From Rossellomorea vietnamensis (GTDB lineage Bacteria; Bacillota; Bacilli; Bacillales; Bacillaceae_B): a DNA stretch of 64,000 nt. The notes beneath the pieces were generated by a model, which made no database searches, was not told the origin of the DNA, and saw only the letters and a list, made by a program, of their open reading frames with translations. Shown in pieces: positions 34,992-43,927 of the stretch (positions within the stretch are counted from its first letter, which is position 1; every line of letters begins with the position of its first letter). A program made the translations under genes and the position numbers. The stretch spans positions 108,779 through 172,778 of the forward strand of contig NZ_VTEH01000011.1 of NCBI RefSeq assembly GCF_008180615.1. The letters run 5' to 3'.

Positions 34992-35034
34992 TTAACCTCT
35001 CCATAATTTCTCTCTACTATCGCAAGCGTTTACA
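34992..35034 (+). promoter_or_regulatory. Promoter and cre-like site before the first glucosidase
   Basis: TTAACC, 17 nt, TACTAT, followed at once by CGCAAGCGTTTACA (35021-35034), a 12-of-14 match to the CcpA cre consensus at the transcription start. Suggests glucose repression. Confidence 0.5.
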
Positions 35035-35084
35035 TAGTATACTAGCGATATCGAAAAAGGCATAGATAAGGAGAGAAGTCTGAA

Positions 35085-36692
35085 ATGAATAAGACATGGT
35101 GGAAAGAAGCAGTTGTGTACCAGGTATACTGGCGCAGCTTTTTAGATAGCAATGGTGACGGATATGGCGATCTGGAAGGTGTCATAGAAAAGCTGGATTA
35201 CATTAAGGATCTTGGAGTGGATGTCATTTGGCTGAATCCTTGCTTTGAGTCGCCGGACGTTGATAATGGCTATGACATTTCTGATTATTGCGAGGTCATG
35301 TCAAAAGCAGGTACGATGGAAATCTTTCAAAAGCTGATTGATGAGATTCATGCCCGCGGGATGAAAATGATCATGGATTTGGTCGTCAATCATACATCCG
35401 ATCAGCATCCATGGTTCCTGGAGTCACGCGCCTCCAAGGATAACCCTAAGCGGGACTGGTACATCTGGCACGACGAGCCGAATAATTGGCGTTCCTATTT
35501 CAGCCCATCTACATGGGAGTATGATGAGAGGACCGAACAGTACTATTTCCACGCCTTTGCGGTGGAACAGCCTGACCTGAACTGGAAAAATCCAGAGGTA
35601 AGGGAAGCAATCTATGATGTGATGAAATTCTGGCTGGATAGGGGAATTGATGGATTCAGGATGGATGCGATTGCGATCCTGGCCAAGCAGGAGGGCTTCC
35701 CGGATGCAGAAAATCCTCATGACATCTCCTATCTTGGCAACAACCCCGGGATTCATGAGTATCTGAAGGAAATGAATGAAAAGGTGCTGCAGCACTATGA
35801 CCTGCTGACAGTCGGTGAGCTGGCGTTTGTCAAAGCCGAGGAAGGTCCATTGTATGTTGAAGAGAATCGCAAGGAGCTTCATACCCTGTTTCATTTTGAA
35901 GTATGTGATTACATGGAAAGCTGGGACATGCTGAAATTCAAATCCATTCAGAAAAGATGGTACGAGTCCCTGTGGGGCAGAGGATGGAACTCGCAATTTT
36001 TAAATAATCATGATCATACACGCCTGGTGACCCGTTTTGGAGATGACACGAAATACCGTGAAGAATCTGCGAAGTGTTTCGCCGCGATGCTCCACACATT
36101 GCCGGGAACTCCTTATATTTATCAGGGAGAGGAAATCGGAATGACCGGCGTCAGGTTTGAATCTATTGAGGACTACAATGACATTGCCATGAAAAATAAA
36201 TACAAAGAAGAAGTAGGAAAAGGAAGAAATCCTCAAGAGGTATTCGAGGAGCTGCTCCCGCTGGCACGCGATAATTCTAGGACTCCGATGCAGTGGAATG
36301 GAAATGATAACGCCGGCTTTACCAGCGGAAAACCATGGATCAATATCAATCCAAATTATAAAGAGATCAATGTGGAGAACGCTCTCCAAGACTCGAACTC
36401 TATTTATTATTTTTATCAAAAACTGATTGACCTGAGAAAGAAAAATGAAGTCATGACCTATGGAAGCTATGAGCCGCTCCTGGAAGACGATGAACAAGTT
36501 TATGCCTACTTCCGCGAGTATGAAGGGACGAAGTGGCTGGTTCTCTTGAACATCTCAGAAGAAGTTGTTGAAAGAGACTGGAGCCAATTTCTTTCATTTG
36601 AAAACGCTGAACTGCTGATAGGGAACTATGAAGACTCTGCGCAGCAGAAGCTCTCTCCTTATGAAGCGAGGATTTATCTAGTTAGAAAATAG
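35085..36692 (+). CDS. GH13 alpha-glucosidase, oligo-1,6-glucosidase-like
   Basis: This 535-residue cytoplasmic glycoside hydrolase has the alpha-amylase barrel: DLVVNHTSDQH (region I), GFRMDAIAI with the nucleophile Asp, TVGELAF with the acid/base Glu, and FLNNHDHTR with the third Asp. It opens with WWKEAVVYQVYWRSF as in oligo-1,6-glucosidases, but is 25 residues shorter than its neighbour and has Trp in YQVYWRSF where relatives have Pro. In region II it reads DAIAI where MalL-like enzymes have DVI(N), so substrate preference may differ from the second copy. GATAAGGAGAGAAGTCTGAA precedes the ATG. Confidence 0.85.
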   Translation: MNKTWWKEAVVYQVYWRSFLDSNGDGYGDLEGVIEKLDYIKDLGVDVIWLNPCFESPDVDNGYDISDYCEVMSKAGTMEIFQKLIDEIHARGMKMIMDLVVNHTSDQHPWFLESRASKDNPKRDWYIWHDEPNNWRSYFSPSTWEYDERTEQYYFHAFAVEQPDLNWKNPEVREAIYDVMKFWLDRGIDGFRMDAIAILAKQEGFPDAENPHDISYLGNNPGIHEYLKEMNEKVLQHYDLLTVGELAFVKAEEGPLYVEENRKELHTLFHFEVCDYMESWDMLKFKSIQKRWYESLWGRGWNSQFLNNHDHTRLVTRFGDDTKYREESAKCFAAMLHTLPGTPYIYQGEEIGMTGVRFESIEDYNDIAMKNKYKEEVGKGRNPQEVFEELLPLARDNSRTPMQWNGNDNAGFTSGKPWININPNYKEINVENALQDSNSIYYFYQKLIDLRKKNEVMTYGSYEPLLEDDEQVYAYFREYEGTKWLVLLNISEEVVERDWSQFLSFENAELLIGNYEDSAQQKLSPYEARIYLVRK

Positions 36693-36712
36693 TTTTTTTT
36701 AAAAAAGTTTGG

Positions 36713-36777
36713 GCCGGTTCCCCATGTGAATATGGGGAACCCCCCGGCTATCAATGCAACCGGTTGCATGATATAAT
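36713..36777 (+). promoter_or_regulatory. Hairpin and LacI-type operator/promoter before malL
   Basis: GGTTCCCCAT / ATGGGGAACC forms a terminator-like hairpin after the first glucosidase. It is followed by the perfect palindrome ATGCAACCGGTTGCAT (36754-36769), typical of LacI/GalR-family sites, and TATAAT at 36772-36777. No LacI-type regulator gene is in the window. Confidence 0.65.
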
Positions 36778-36815
36778 AAAATCATTATTTTACTAGAAAA
36801 GGAGAGACACAATAT

Positions 36816-38498
36816 ATGAGCAAACAATGGTGGAAAGAAGCGGTCGTTTATCAAATTTATCCTCGAAGCTTCATGGATTCGAATGGTGACGGGGTAGGCG
36901 ATATCAATGGAATCATTTCAAAACTGGATTATCTGAAAGAGCTGGGAATCGATGTCATCTGGTTATCGCCGGTGTACCAATCCCCGAATGATGATAATGG
37001 CTATGACATTAGTGATTACCGCGGCATCATGGACGAATTCGGCACAATGGATGACTGGGACCGCCTCTTAGCAGAAATGCACAAGCGCGGACTTAGATTG
37101 ATCATGGACCTTGTTGTGAACCACAGCTCTGATGAACATGCATGGTTCGTTGGATCAAGAAAATCGAAGGACAATCCTTACCGTGATTACTACATCTGGA
37201 GAGAAGGAAAAGACGGGAAAGAACCGAATAACTGGGAATCCTGCTTCAGCGGTTCTGCTTGGCAGTATGATGAACAGACTGAAGAATATTTCCTTCACCT
37301 TTTCAGTAAAAAACAGCCGGATTTAAACTGGGAAAATCCCAAACTGAGAGAAGAAATCTATGACATGATGAAATTCTGGCTGGATAAAGGAATCGACGGC
37401 TTCCGCATGGATGTCATCAACTTCATTTCAAAAGTGGACGGCCTGCCGGATGCACCTTTACCTGAGGGACGGAAATATGCTCCAGGCGGCGATTATTATA
37501 TGAACGGACCGAAAATTCATGACTATCTGCAGGAGATGAATGAAAAGGCCCTTTCCGGCTATGATGTCATGACAGTCGGTGAAATGCCGGGCGCAAACGT
37601 GGAAGAAGCGAAGCTCTATACAGCTGAAGACAGAAAAGAAGTGAACATGGTCTTCCAATTTGAGCATGTTGACCTTGACTCAGGCCCTGGCGGAAAATGG
37701 GATCTGCGTCCTCTGAAATTAAGCGACCTCCGCGACAGCTTCACAAAGTGGCAAAAAGGACTGGAGCAGGAAGGCTGGAACAGTCTATACCTCAACAACC
37801 ATGATCAGCCGCGCATGGTGTCGCGCTTCGGAAATGACAAGGAGTACCGGGTGGAATCTGCGAAAATGCTGGCGACATTCCTTCATACTCTGAAAGGAAC
37901 TCCGTACATTTACCAGGGCGAGGAACTTGGAATGACGAATGTTAAGTTCAATTCGATCAATGATTACGAGGATATTGAGATTAAAAATATGTACCGTGAA
38001 AAGGTCATTGAAAATGGGGAAGACCACGAAAAAGTCATGGAATCTATTTATGTAAAAGGCCGCGATAACGCCAGAACTCCTGTTCAATGGGATGACAGTC
38101 AGCATGGAGGCTTCACGACCGGAACGCCTTGGCTACAAGTGAACCCAAATTACAAGGAAATCAACGCAAAGCAAGCTGTGGAGGACCCGGATTCTGTTTT
38201 CCATTATTATAAAAAGTTGATTGAACTGCGCAAAGAAAACCCAATCATGGTGTACGGTTCTTATGACCTCCTCATGCCTGACCATGATAAAATTTATGCT
38301 TATGTAAGAGAGTATGAGGGTGTAAAAATGATCGTCATGCTGAACTTCTCAGAGGACACACCGGTGTTTGAACTGCCGGCAGAACTTCAAGGGTGCAGCA
38401 AAGAACTGCTCATAGGGAACTATGACGTGGATGGTGAAGAAGACATCAGCCAAGTGGAACTCCGCCCGTACGAAGCGCGTGTGTATCTTGTGAAATAA
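36816..38498 (+). CDS. malL: Oligo-1,6-glucosidase (GH13)
   Basis: This 560-residue enzyme hydrolyses alpha-1,6 (and some alpha-1,4) links in isomaltose-type sugars. Catalytic motifs are DLVVNHSSDEH, GFRMDVINF (nucleophile Asp), TVGEMPG (acid/base Glu) and YLNNHDQPR. The Val after the nucleophile Asp (MDVI) is the mark of alpha-1,6-acting GH13_31 members. Length and the WWKEAVVYQIYPRSF start fit MalL. GAAAAGGAGAGACACAATAT precedes the ATG. It probably has its own regulated promoter, separate from the preceding paralogue. Confidence 0.9.
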   Translation: MSKQWWKEAVVYQIYPRSFMDSNGDGVGDINGIISKLDYLKELGIDVIWLSPVYQSPNDDNGYDISDYRGIMDEFGTMDDWDRLLAEMHKRGLRLIMDLVVNHSSDEHAWFVGSRKSKDNPYRDYYIWREGKDGKEPNNWESCFSGSAWQYDEQTEEYFLHLFSKKQPDLNWENPKLREEIYDMMKFWLDKGIDGFRMDVINFISKVDGLPDAPLPEGRKYAPGGDYYMNGPKIHDYLQEMNEKALSGYDVMTVGEMPGANVEEAKLYTAEDRKEVNMVFQFEHVDLDSGPGGKWDLRPLKLSDLRDSFTKWQKGLEQEGWNSLYLNNHDQPRMVSRFGNDKEYRVESAKMLATFLHTLKGTPYIYQGEELGMTNVKFNSINDYEDIEIKNMYREKVIENGEDHEKVMESIYVKGRDNARTPVQWDDSQHGGFTTGTPWLQVNPNYKEINAKQAVEDPDSVFHYYKKLIELRKENPIMVYGSYDLLMPDHDKIYAYVREYEGVKMIVMLNFSEDTPVFELPAELQGCSKELLIGNYDVDGEEDISQVELRPYEARVYLVK

Positions 38499-38526
38499 GT
38501 GATTAAATCCTTATTTGCTGTAAATT

Positions 38527-38564
38527 AAAGAGGAGAATCGCCTGCCGGTGATTCTCCTCTTTTC
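38527..38564 (+). terminator. Terminator after malL
   Basis: Stem AAAGAGGAGAATC / GATTCTCCTCTTT and TTTT tail. Confidence 0.88.
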
Positions 38565-38581
38565 TGCTTTAAAGCGCTAAA

Positions 38582-38594
38582 AGGGACAGTCCCT
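38582..38594. repeat. AGGGACAGTCCCT palindrome, single copy
   Basis: Flanked by CTTTAAAGCGCTAA and TTAGTGCTTTAAAG, together nearly a 45-bp inverted repeat. Confidence 0.8.
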
Positions 38595-38656
38595 CTTAGT
38601 GCTTTAAAGTGTTAAAGTCCTCTAGACCTGCCGATTACGGTCAGCTTAGTCTTTTT

Positions 38657-39859
38657 CTAACGCTCCAGCTTAACAATATCTGCCCCTTCAGTGACATTTC
38701 CCTGAAGCAGATCTGCTAGTATCTTCGCCCCGAGCATGCTGTAGACCGTCCCATTTCCTCCATATCCAAGGAGACAGTAGGTTCGTTCTTTTCCCGGGAC
38801 TTTTCCGATGAAAGGCAGGTTGTCCAGTGACTCGCCAAAGCTTGCACCCCAGGCATGGGAGATAGCGATATCGAGATGGGGAAACAGCTTTCTGATTTCA
38901 TCAGCAATCCGTTTGCCATGCCTGTCAATGATTTCCCGGCTTTCTGGAGCATGAGGAATTTCCTCATCCAATCCGCCGGCAATAATGCGGTTATCATTGG
39001 TTGTCCGTAAATAAAAATAGGGCCTGTCCGTTTCCCAGATCAAAGCTCTGCCCCACCATGCCGAAAGATCAACAACCGGCTCAGTCGCAATGGCATAGGA
39101 GCGGTTGATTTTCGTGCCCAGACTCTTACCAGCCACTGAGGCTTCGTATCCCGTGCAGAATATTACTTGTTTTGCTTTAAGGTTCCCCCGGGAGGTTTCA
39201 AGTACTATATGATCTTCCTTTTCTACCGTGTGTGTGACTTCAGTATGTTCAAAAAGATCGGCCCCATGCTCCCTTAAGAACTGCATAATTCCCATTACAA
39301 ATCGATAAGGGTTCACCTCAGCATCGCGTTGTGTAACCAGAGCCACCGGTTTTGTAAACGGCATATGTTTCTCTAAATCCTTATCTGTCCAAAAATGAAC
39401 AGGAAAACCATGCTTCTTCAAAGCCTCATATTCATCACGAAGCTTCCCGGCGTCCTCTTCCTTGCTTGCAAAACAAATGCTGTTTCTTCTTTTAAAATCC
39501 ACATGGAAAGGTATTGATTCAGCCACTTTTTCCAAATGGCCGACAGCCTTCAAACATAGCTTATAAAAGTAGACAGCACGATTTTCCCCAATCTGATTGA
39601 TCAACTCATGAAGCATGATATCGTTCGAGTATTGCAAAAGACCTGTATTGGCAGAGGAACTTCCCGCTCCGGCCTCCCGCTTATCCACCAAAGCTACTTT
39701 CAATCCCGCCTCTACTAGTGTATAAGCACACAGAACACCGGACATCCCAGCACCCGCGATGACGGCATCATAATGGTCATCCGGCAGGACAGCCTTCTCT
39801 TCATTTTCTGTTGGGTTAAAAGTAGTCGGCCAATAGAGGCTTCCATTATGCAGCTTCAT
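38657..39859 (-). CDS. FAD-dependent amino acid oxidase-type oxidoreductase (DAO family)
   Basis: This 400-residue protein has the FAD-binding GAGMSG (36-41) of a Rossmann fold, the family motif GAGSSSANTGLLQY, an EVNPYRFVMGIM segment and the C-terminal GYGGNGTVYSMLGAKILADLL that closes over FAD. It probably oxidises an amine or amino acid such as glycine derivatives; the substrate is unknown. The start at 39859 was chosen because AATTAGGAGGAAATCTC directly precedes it on the minus strand. It is divergent from the next SDR gene. Confidence 0.85.
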   Translation of the reverse strand: MKLHNGSLYWPTTFNPTENEEKAVLPDDHYDAVIAGAGMSGVLCAYTLVEAGLKVALVDKREAGAGSSSANTGLLQYSNDIMLHELINQIGENRAVYFYKLCLKAVGHLEKVAESIPFHVDFKRRNSICFASKEEDAGKLRDEYEALKKHGFPVHFWTDKDLEKHMPFTKPVALVTQRDAEVNPYRFVMGIMQFLREHGADLFEHTEVTHTVEKEDHIVLETSRGNLKAKQVIFCTGYEASVAGKSLGTKINRSYAIATEPVVDLSAWWGRALIWETDRPYFYLRTTNDNRIIAGGLDEEIPHAPESREIIDRHGKRIADEIRKLFPHLDIAISHAWGASFGESLDNLPFIGKVPGKERTYCLLGYGGNGTVYSMLGAKILADLLQGNVTEGADIVKLER

Positions 39860-40012
39860 GAGATTTCCTCCTAATTCAATTTCTAACATATTCCCTGAAA
39901 GGAATCCCGATTAAACCATTTACCGGATTAAAGTACAAGGCAATGCAGCACGTTTCACCACCTCTTTTTCCGGGAAAATGATAGAAGACACTCAAATAGG
40001 AGGAATTCTTAA

Positions 40013-40798
40013 ATGAGCAAAACTATATTCATAACCGGAGCAGGAAGCGGGCTGGCACGCGGCGCAGCATTAGGGCTTGCAAAGAAAGGCCACCGCATTA
40101 TTGCGACGACAGAGATAACACCACAGAAAACGGACCTAATGAGAGAAGCAGAGGATCAGGGATTGGATATGGAAGTATTCAAGCTTGATATCACCAATCC
40201 GCGGGACCGCGCCCAGATCGAAGAATACGACTTTGATGTATTCGTTGCAAACGCGGCGATCAACGAAGGCGGCCCATTGGCAGAGGTGCCGATGGACAGG
40301 TTCCGCGCATTATTTGAAGTCAACGTTTTTGCAACACTGGAAACGGTTCAGATTGCTGCTCAGAAATTCATGAAGAAGAAAAGCGGAAAGATCATTTTCA
40401 TGAGTTCCATGGCAGGCATTTCCGCAACACCATATGTCGGTCCTTACACGGCGACAAAGCATGCAGTGGAAGGAATTGCACAGACTCTAAGAAATGAACT
40501 GGAACAATTCGGTGTCCAGGTCGCAACCATCAATCCAGGTGCTTTCGAAACAGGCTTCAACAAACGAAGCGCTGAAGAAATTTTCAAATGGTTCGATGAA
40601 GACAAAAATCTTACACCAATAGAAGACATCAAAGAGCAGCAAAAAGGACTGGAAGACCAGTTCGACCCGCAGGATATGATCGAAAAAATGATTGAAATCA
40701 TCCCGGCGGATCACCATAAATTCCGTACCGTTCATCCTAAGGAAACAGAAGAACAGCTGAAAAAAACCCAGAAGGAACGCTGGGAAATGGATATTTAA
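40013..40798 (+). CDS. Short-chain dehydrogenase/reductase
   Basis: This 261-residue SDR has TGAGSGLARGAA in the cofactor loop, NAAINEGG, catalytic Ser in MSSMAGI and the YTATK motif. The cofactor loop GxxxGxxxG and the acidic/neutral residue after strand 2 do not allow a firm NAD/NADP choice. The C-terminal part (FKWFDEDKNLTP to the end) is longer than in FabG-like enzymes, resembling SDRs acting on small carbonyls. AAATAGGAGGAATTCTTAA precedes the ATG. Single gene with a strong terminator. Confidence 0.85.
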   Translation: MSKTIFITGAGSGLARGAALGLAKKGHRIIATTEITPQKTDLMREAEDQGLDMEVFKLDITNPRDRAQIEEYDFDVFVANAAINEGGPLAEVPMDRFRALFEVNVFATLETVQIAAQKFMKKKSGKIIFMSSMAGISATPYVGPYTATKHAVEGIAQTLRNELEQFGVQVATINPGAFETGFNKRSAEEIFKWFDEDKNLTPIEDIKEQQKGLEDQFDPQDMIEKMIEIIPADHHKFRTVHPKETEEQLKKTQKERWEMDI

Positions 40799-40810
40799 GC
40801 AGAATAATGA

Positions 40811-40856
40811 AAAGCCCGTCTGAACCAGGCAGCATCAGGTTCAGACGGGCTTTTTT
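40811..40856 (+). terminator. Terminator after the SDR gene
   Basis: Stem AAAGCCCGTCTGAACC / GGTTCAGACGGGCTTT and T run. Confidence 0.92.
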
Positions 40857-40882
40857 GTTGGCAGAGTCACCTTTCGGGGGAG

Positions 40883-40902
40883 TTAATCAAACGTTTGATT
40901 AA
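40883..40902. promoter_or_regulatory. Perfect 20-bp palindrome, TetR-type operator candidate
   Basis: Half-site TTAATCAAAC is repeated as its exact reverse complement. The size and AT-rich arms fit a TetR-family operator, but no regulator gene is near and the next gene starts 300 bp away. Confidence 0.5.
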
Positions 40903-40965
40903 TAAAAATCACGTCAAAAAAGCATAATAAGTACTTCAAGACACCGTAATATGAGTCACTATCTG

Positions 40966-41087
40966 GAAACGTACCGTTATCTAAAGGGATCATAATTGTA
41001 TTGGTACGATTAGCCGAGAAACGTACCATAATCTAAAGGGATCTTAATTATAATGGTACGATTAGCCGGAAAACGTGCCGTTCACTA
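40966..41087. repeat. 52-bp tandem array with CGTACC/GGTACG dyads
   Basis: ACGTACC begins at 40969 and 41021 and ACGTGCC at 41073, exactly 52 bp apart. Each full unit has CGTACC..GGTACG arms; in the second they extend to CGTACCAT/ATGGTACG. Two full units and a partial one. No gene is seen in the rest of the 40.86-41.2 kb spacer. Confidence 0.85.
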
Positions 41088-41208
41088 AAAAACTGCCTCT
41101 CACAATGCAGGACCCAAACAGCAGGCCGAGTCTGGTAAATTTATTCCATTGACTCCCTGACGCAAATCCAGTAGATTACATAAGTATTGCTTTTTTTAGG
41201 AGGAAATT

Positions 41209-41826
41209 ATGGATACTCAGAATCAAACACATGTAAAGATCACAACAGCAGATCCATCTGCACTTGGCCTGTTCGGGCTTGCAATGGTGACATTGGTTGC
41301 TTCGTCTCAGAAGCTGGGATTAACGGAAGGACTTTCTCTCATTTTGCCATGGGCGTTTTTCTTGGGCGGATTGGCACAGTTAATCGCGGCATTGCTGGAT
41401 GCTAAACACAATAATATTTTTGGAACAACAGCCTTTGCCGCATTCGGACTGTTCTGGTTCGGTGTAGGGATGTCCTGGTTGATTCAGTTAGGAGCCTTTG
41501 GTGAAACTTTGGCTGCCAATGCTGATCCAAGGCAGCTGGGATTTGCGTTCATCGGATATTTGATATTCAGTGTCTTCATGACAATTGGAGCTTTGGAGAC
41601 GCATAAAGTATTGTTCTTCATTTTTGTTTTTATCGATTTCTTATTCATCGGGCTTTCCCTGAGTACTTTCGGAATCTTCCATGATGCCGCTCATATGCTG
41701 GCCGCAGTTGCAGAAATGTGTATCGCCCTGCTGTCTTTCTATGGATCTGCCGCAATCGTATTGAATACTCATTTTGGACGAGTTTTCCTTCCGATCGGAA
41801 AGCCGTTTGGCATTTTTAAAAAATAA
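41209..41826 (+). CDS. GPR1/FUN34/YaaH-family (acetate uptake-type) membrane protein
   Basis: This 205-residue protein has six transmembrane helices. The family entry motif near the first helix is ADPSALGLFGLA (residues 14-25, related to NPAPLGL), and LPWAFFLGGLAQLIAALLDAKHNN is typical of helix two of acetate/succinate permeases such as SatP. It probably carries acetate or a similar short acid. AGGAGGAAATT is an ideal ribosome binding site. Monocistronic. Confidence 0.88.
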   Translation: MDTQNQTHVKITTADPSALGLFGLAMVTLVASSQKLGLTEGLSLILPWAFFLGGLAQLIAALLDAKHNNIFGTTAFAAFGLFWFGVGMSWLIQLGAFGETLAANADPRQLGFAFIGYLIFSVFMTIGALETHKVLFFIFVFIDFLFIGLSLSTFGIFHDAAHMLAAVAEMCIALLSFYGSAAIVLNTHFGRVFLPIGKPFGIFKK

Positions 41827-41900
41827 GAGGACGCACAGATACCCTGTCGGTTATGGCCGGCAAGCTGTCCTGCCCCTGCTTATCAATAGTTAATTACAAG

Positions 41901-41930
41901 AAGACTTCCTTTAACCGGGAAGTCTTTTTT
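41901..41930 (+). terminator. Terminator after the acetate-type permease
   Basis: Stem AAGACTTCC / GGGAAGTCTT with a T run. Confidence 0.8.
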
Positions 41931-41941
41931 GTGCTTTAGTA

Positions 41942-41984
41942 CTTTAAACCACTAAGAGGGACAGTCCCTCTTAGTGGTTTAAAG
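41942..41984. repeat. 43-bp perfect inverted repeat of the AGGGACAGTCCCT family
   Basis: Two 21-bp arms (CTTTAAACCACTAAGAGGG.. and its reverse complement) surround a single central A at 41963. It is the most complete single unit of the family. Confidence 0.92.
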
Positions 41985-42086
41985 CATTAAAGCGACCTCT
42001 TCATCGTGTTTGTAACTCGGTTGTAACTGCCATTATTTATGATGAGGACAGCAGTTGATCTTATTTTGAATGAGGGGGAAACATGT

Positions 42087-43325
42087 ATGGCTTGGAAGCG
42101 GTATGGTGTTGCTTTACTGATGGCTTTGCTTGTCGCGGTGTTCATGGTTGGTTGCGGAAATAATGAAGAGGCTTCCGGAACCGAAACAGACAGCGGGAGC
42201 GGAGGAGATGAAGCGCAGGAAACGGTGAAAATCGGAGTACTTGCTTCATTGACAGGAGCTCTTGAAGCTTATGGAGATCAGACGAAGAAAGGCTTTGAAC
42301 TTGGAATTGATTTTGCCACAGATGGAACCGGTGAAGTTGCCGGCAAGAAAATTGAAATCATCTATGAAGATACGGAAACAGATCCTAAGGTAGCGAGACA
42401 AAAAGCCCTTAAATTGCTGGAAGAAGATAAGATCGATTTCCTGGTCGGATCTTCAAGTTCAGGTGATACATTGGCGGTTACGCCGCTGGCGGAAGAATAC
42501 GAGAAGATCATGGTGGTTGAACCAGCGGTCGCAGACAGTATTACAGGCTCTGAATTCAACGAATATATATTCCGGACAGGACGCAACTCTTCCCAGGATG
42601 CAGTGGCAGGTGCCGCAGCTATCGCTAAGGAAGGTGTCAAGATTGTCACACTTGCTCCAGACAACTCTTTTGGACGTGACGGTGTAGCTGCTTTTGCGAC
42701 AGCCGCTAAAGATTTAGGAGCGGACATTGTACATGAAGAATATGCCGACCCGGCTGCGACAGACTTCACGGCTAACATTCAGAAAATCATCAATTCAAAA
42801 CCGGATTACCTGTTTGTTATCTGGGCAGGGGCAAACTCTCCATGGAACCAGATTGCGGATATGAAAGTGCAGGAGCAGGGAATCAAGATCTCAACAGGTG
42901 CGCCTGATATTGCCGCACTTGCCACAATGAAGCCGCTTGTGGGCATGGAAGGCTTCACGGTTTATTATCATGACCTTCCTGATAATGAAGTTAATGACTG
43001 GCTTGTTGAAGAACATAAGAAACGTTTTGACGGAGAGGTTCCAGACCTTTTCACTCCAGGGGGAATGAGTGCTGCCATCTCGATTGTGGAGGCACTGAAG
43101 CAATCGGAAGGTGATACAGATTCGGCAAAATTAATCGAGACAATGGAAGGGATGAGCTTTGAGAGTCCTAAAGGAACGATGACCTTCCGCGCCGAAGACC
43201 ATCAGGCTATGCAGTCCCTGTACGCCATCACCTTGGAGGAAAAGGATGGTTTCGATTATCCGGTACCAGTCCTGAAGCGGGTTCTGACACCTGAAGAAAC
43301 AGAACCGCCAATCTTAAATCAATAA
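42087..43325 (+). CDS. Substrate-binding lipoprotein of a Liv/HAAT-type ABC transporter
   Basis: This 412-residue lipoprotein has a signal peptide ending at MVGC (Cys23), a Ser/Gly/Glu linker, then the type I periplasmic-binding fold of LivK-like proteins: VKIGVLASLTGALEAYGDQ, YEDTETDPKVARQKA and VDFLVGSSSSGDT-like segments. It captures a solute outside the cell for the permease encoded 2-4 kb downstream. The start at 42087 follows TGAGGGGGAAACATGT. It is separated from livG by 600 bp full of repeats, so the lipoprotein may be expressed separately or in excess. Branched-chain amino acids are not implied; HAAT relatives also carry aromatic acids, urea and amides. Confidence 0.85.
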   Translation: MAWKRYGVALLMALLVAVFMVGCGNNEEASGTETDSGSGGDEAQETVKIGVLASLTGALEAYGDQTKKGFELGIDFATDGTGEVAGKKIEIIYEDTETDPKVARQKALKLLEEDKIDFLVGSSSSGDTLAVTPLAEEYEKIMVVEPAVADSITGSEFNEYIFRTGRNSSQDAVAGAAAIAKEGVKIVTLAPDNSFGRDGVAAFATAAKDLGADIVHEEYADPAATDFTANIQKIINSKPDYLFVIWAGANSPWNQIADMKVQEQGIKISTGAPDIAALATMKPLVGMEGFTVYYHDLPDNEVNDWLVEEHKKRFDGEVPDLFTPGGMSAAISIVEALKQSEGDTDSAKLIETMEGMSFESPKGTMTFRAEDHQAMQSLYAITLEEKDGFDYPVPVLKRVLTPEETEPPILNQ

Positions 43326-43517
43326 CTCTGTAAAAAGTACCCTTGCCAATTATTTGGTGAGGGTATGCATTCTCATTGAATGAGGTAAAGCACTGTCACC
43401 AAAAACGCATGCTGATTTTAAGAGAAAGATATGAAAAAGGAACTAAATGATGATATCTATCAACCAATTCATGTGTGCAGTTTTTTTACTATTGTCCTTT
43501 ATAAAAGGCTCTCTTTT

Positions 43518-43672
43518 AATGGCTATTTCGGATTAATTGTTTCTTTCAGTAAAATTACAAGTGCCGGAACTTTCTCGGTTAGAGTTGCTCTTTTCTTTCT
43601 TGGTTACCAAGATGCTTTAGATGAAATATCCCGAAAATTTTAAAGTGAAGCAACAAAGTTTAATAAAAGGAA
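43518..43672. repeat. MITE-like element, copy 5, degenerate
   Basis: TTAATGGCTATTTCGG and TTAATTGTTTCTTTCAG at the left, AAGCAACAAAGTTTAATA at the right. Strongly diverged from copies 2 and 3. Confidence 0.55.
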
Positions 43673-43725
43673 TTTCTTAAAGATTTTTGTTTTTGAATAT
43701 TTTATTACTCCATCATACTCATACA

Positions 43726-43855
43726 GAAGGATTGGAGCGGAAGGCGTACGATCTCCTGCGGGACTAGCGGGACAGGTGAGACCCCGCAGGCGAAGCCGAG
43801 GAGGCTCACCGCCCGCCCCGCGGAGTCGTAAGCCTGAAGCGGAAATCCCTTGCTC
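43726..43855. repeat. GC-rich dispersed Bacillus repeat
   Basis: Starts at GATTGGAGCGGAAGGCGTAC, contains GTGAGACCCCGCAGGCGAAG and GAGGAGGCTCACCGCC, and ends in CTGAAGCGGAAATCC. GGTGAG..CTCACC and GGCGTACGA..TCGTAAGCC pair, so the RNA or DNA can fold into a long hairpin. I recall this sequence as a multi-copy intergenic element in Bacillaceae. It interrupts the space between the lipoprotein and ATPase genes. Confidence 0.8.
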
Positions 43856-43927
43856 ATAATGCAGCAACCATCTTTTCAAAATGTTGCTTACAATAACACC
43901 CTTTACTAAAGAAACGAGGTGAACTCC

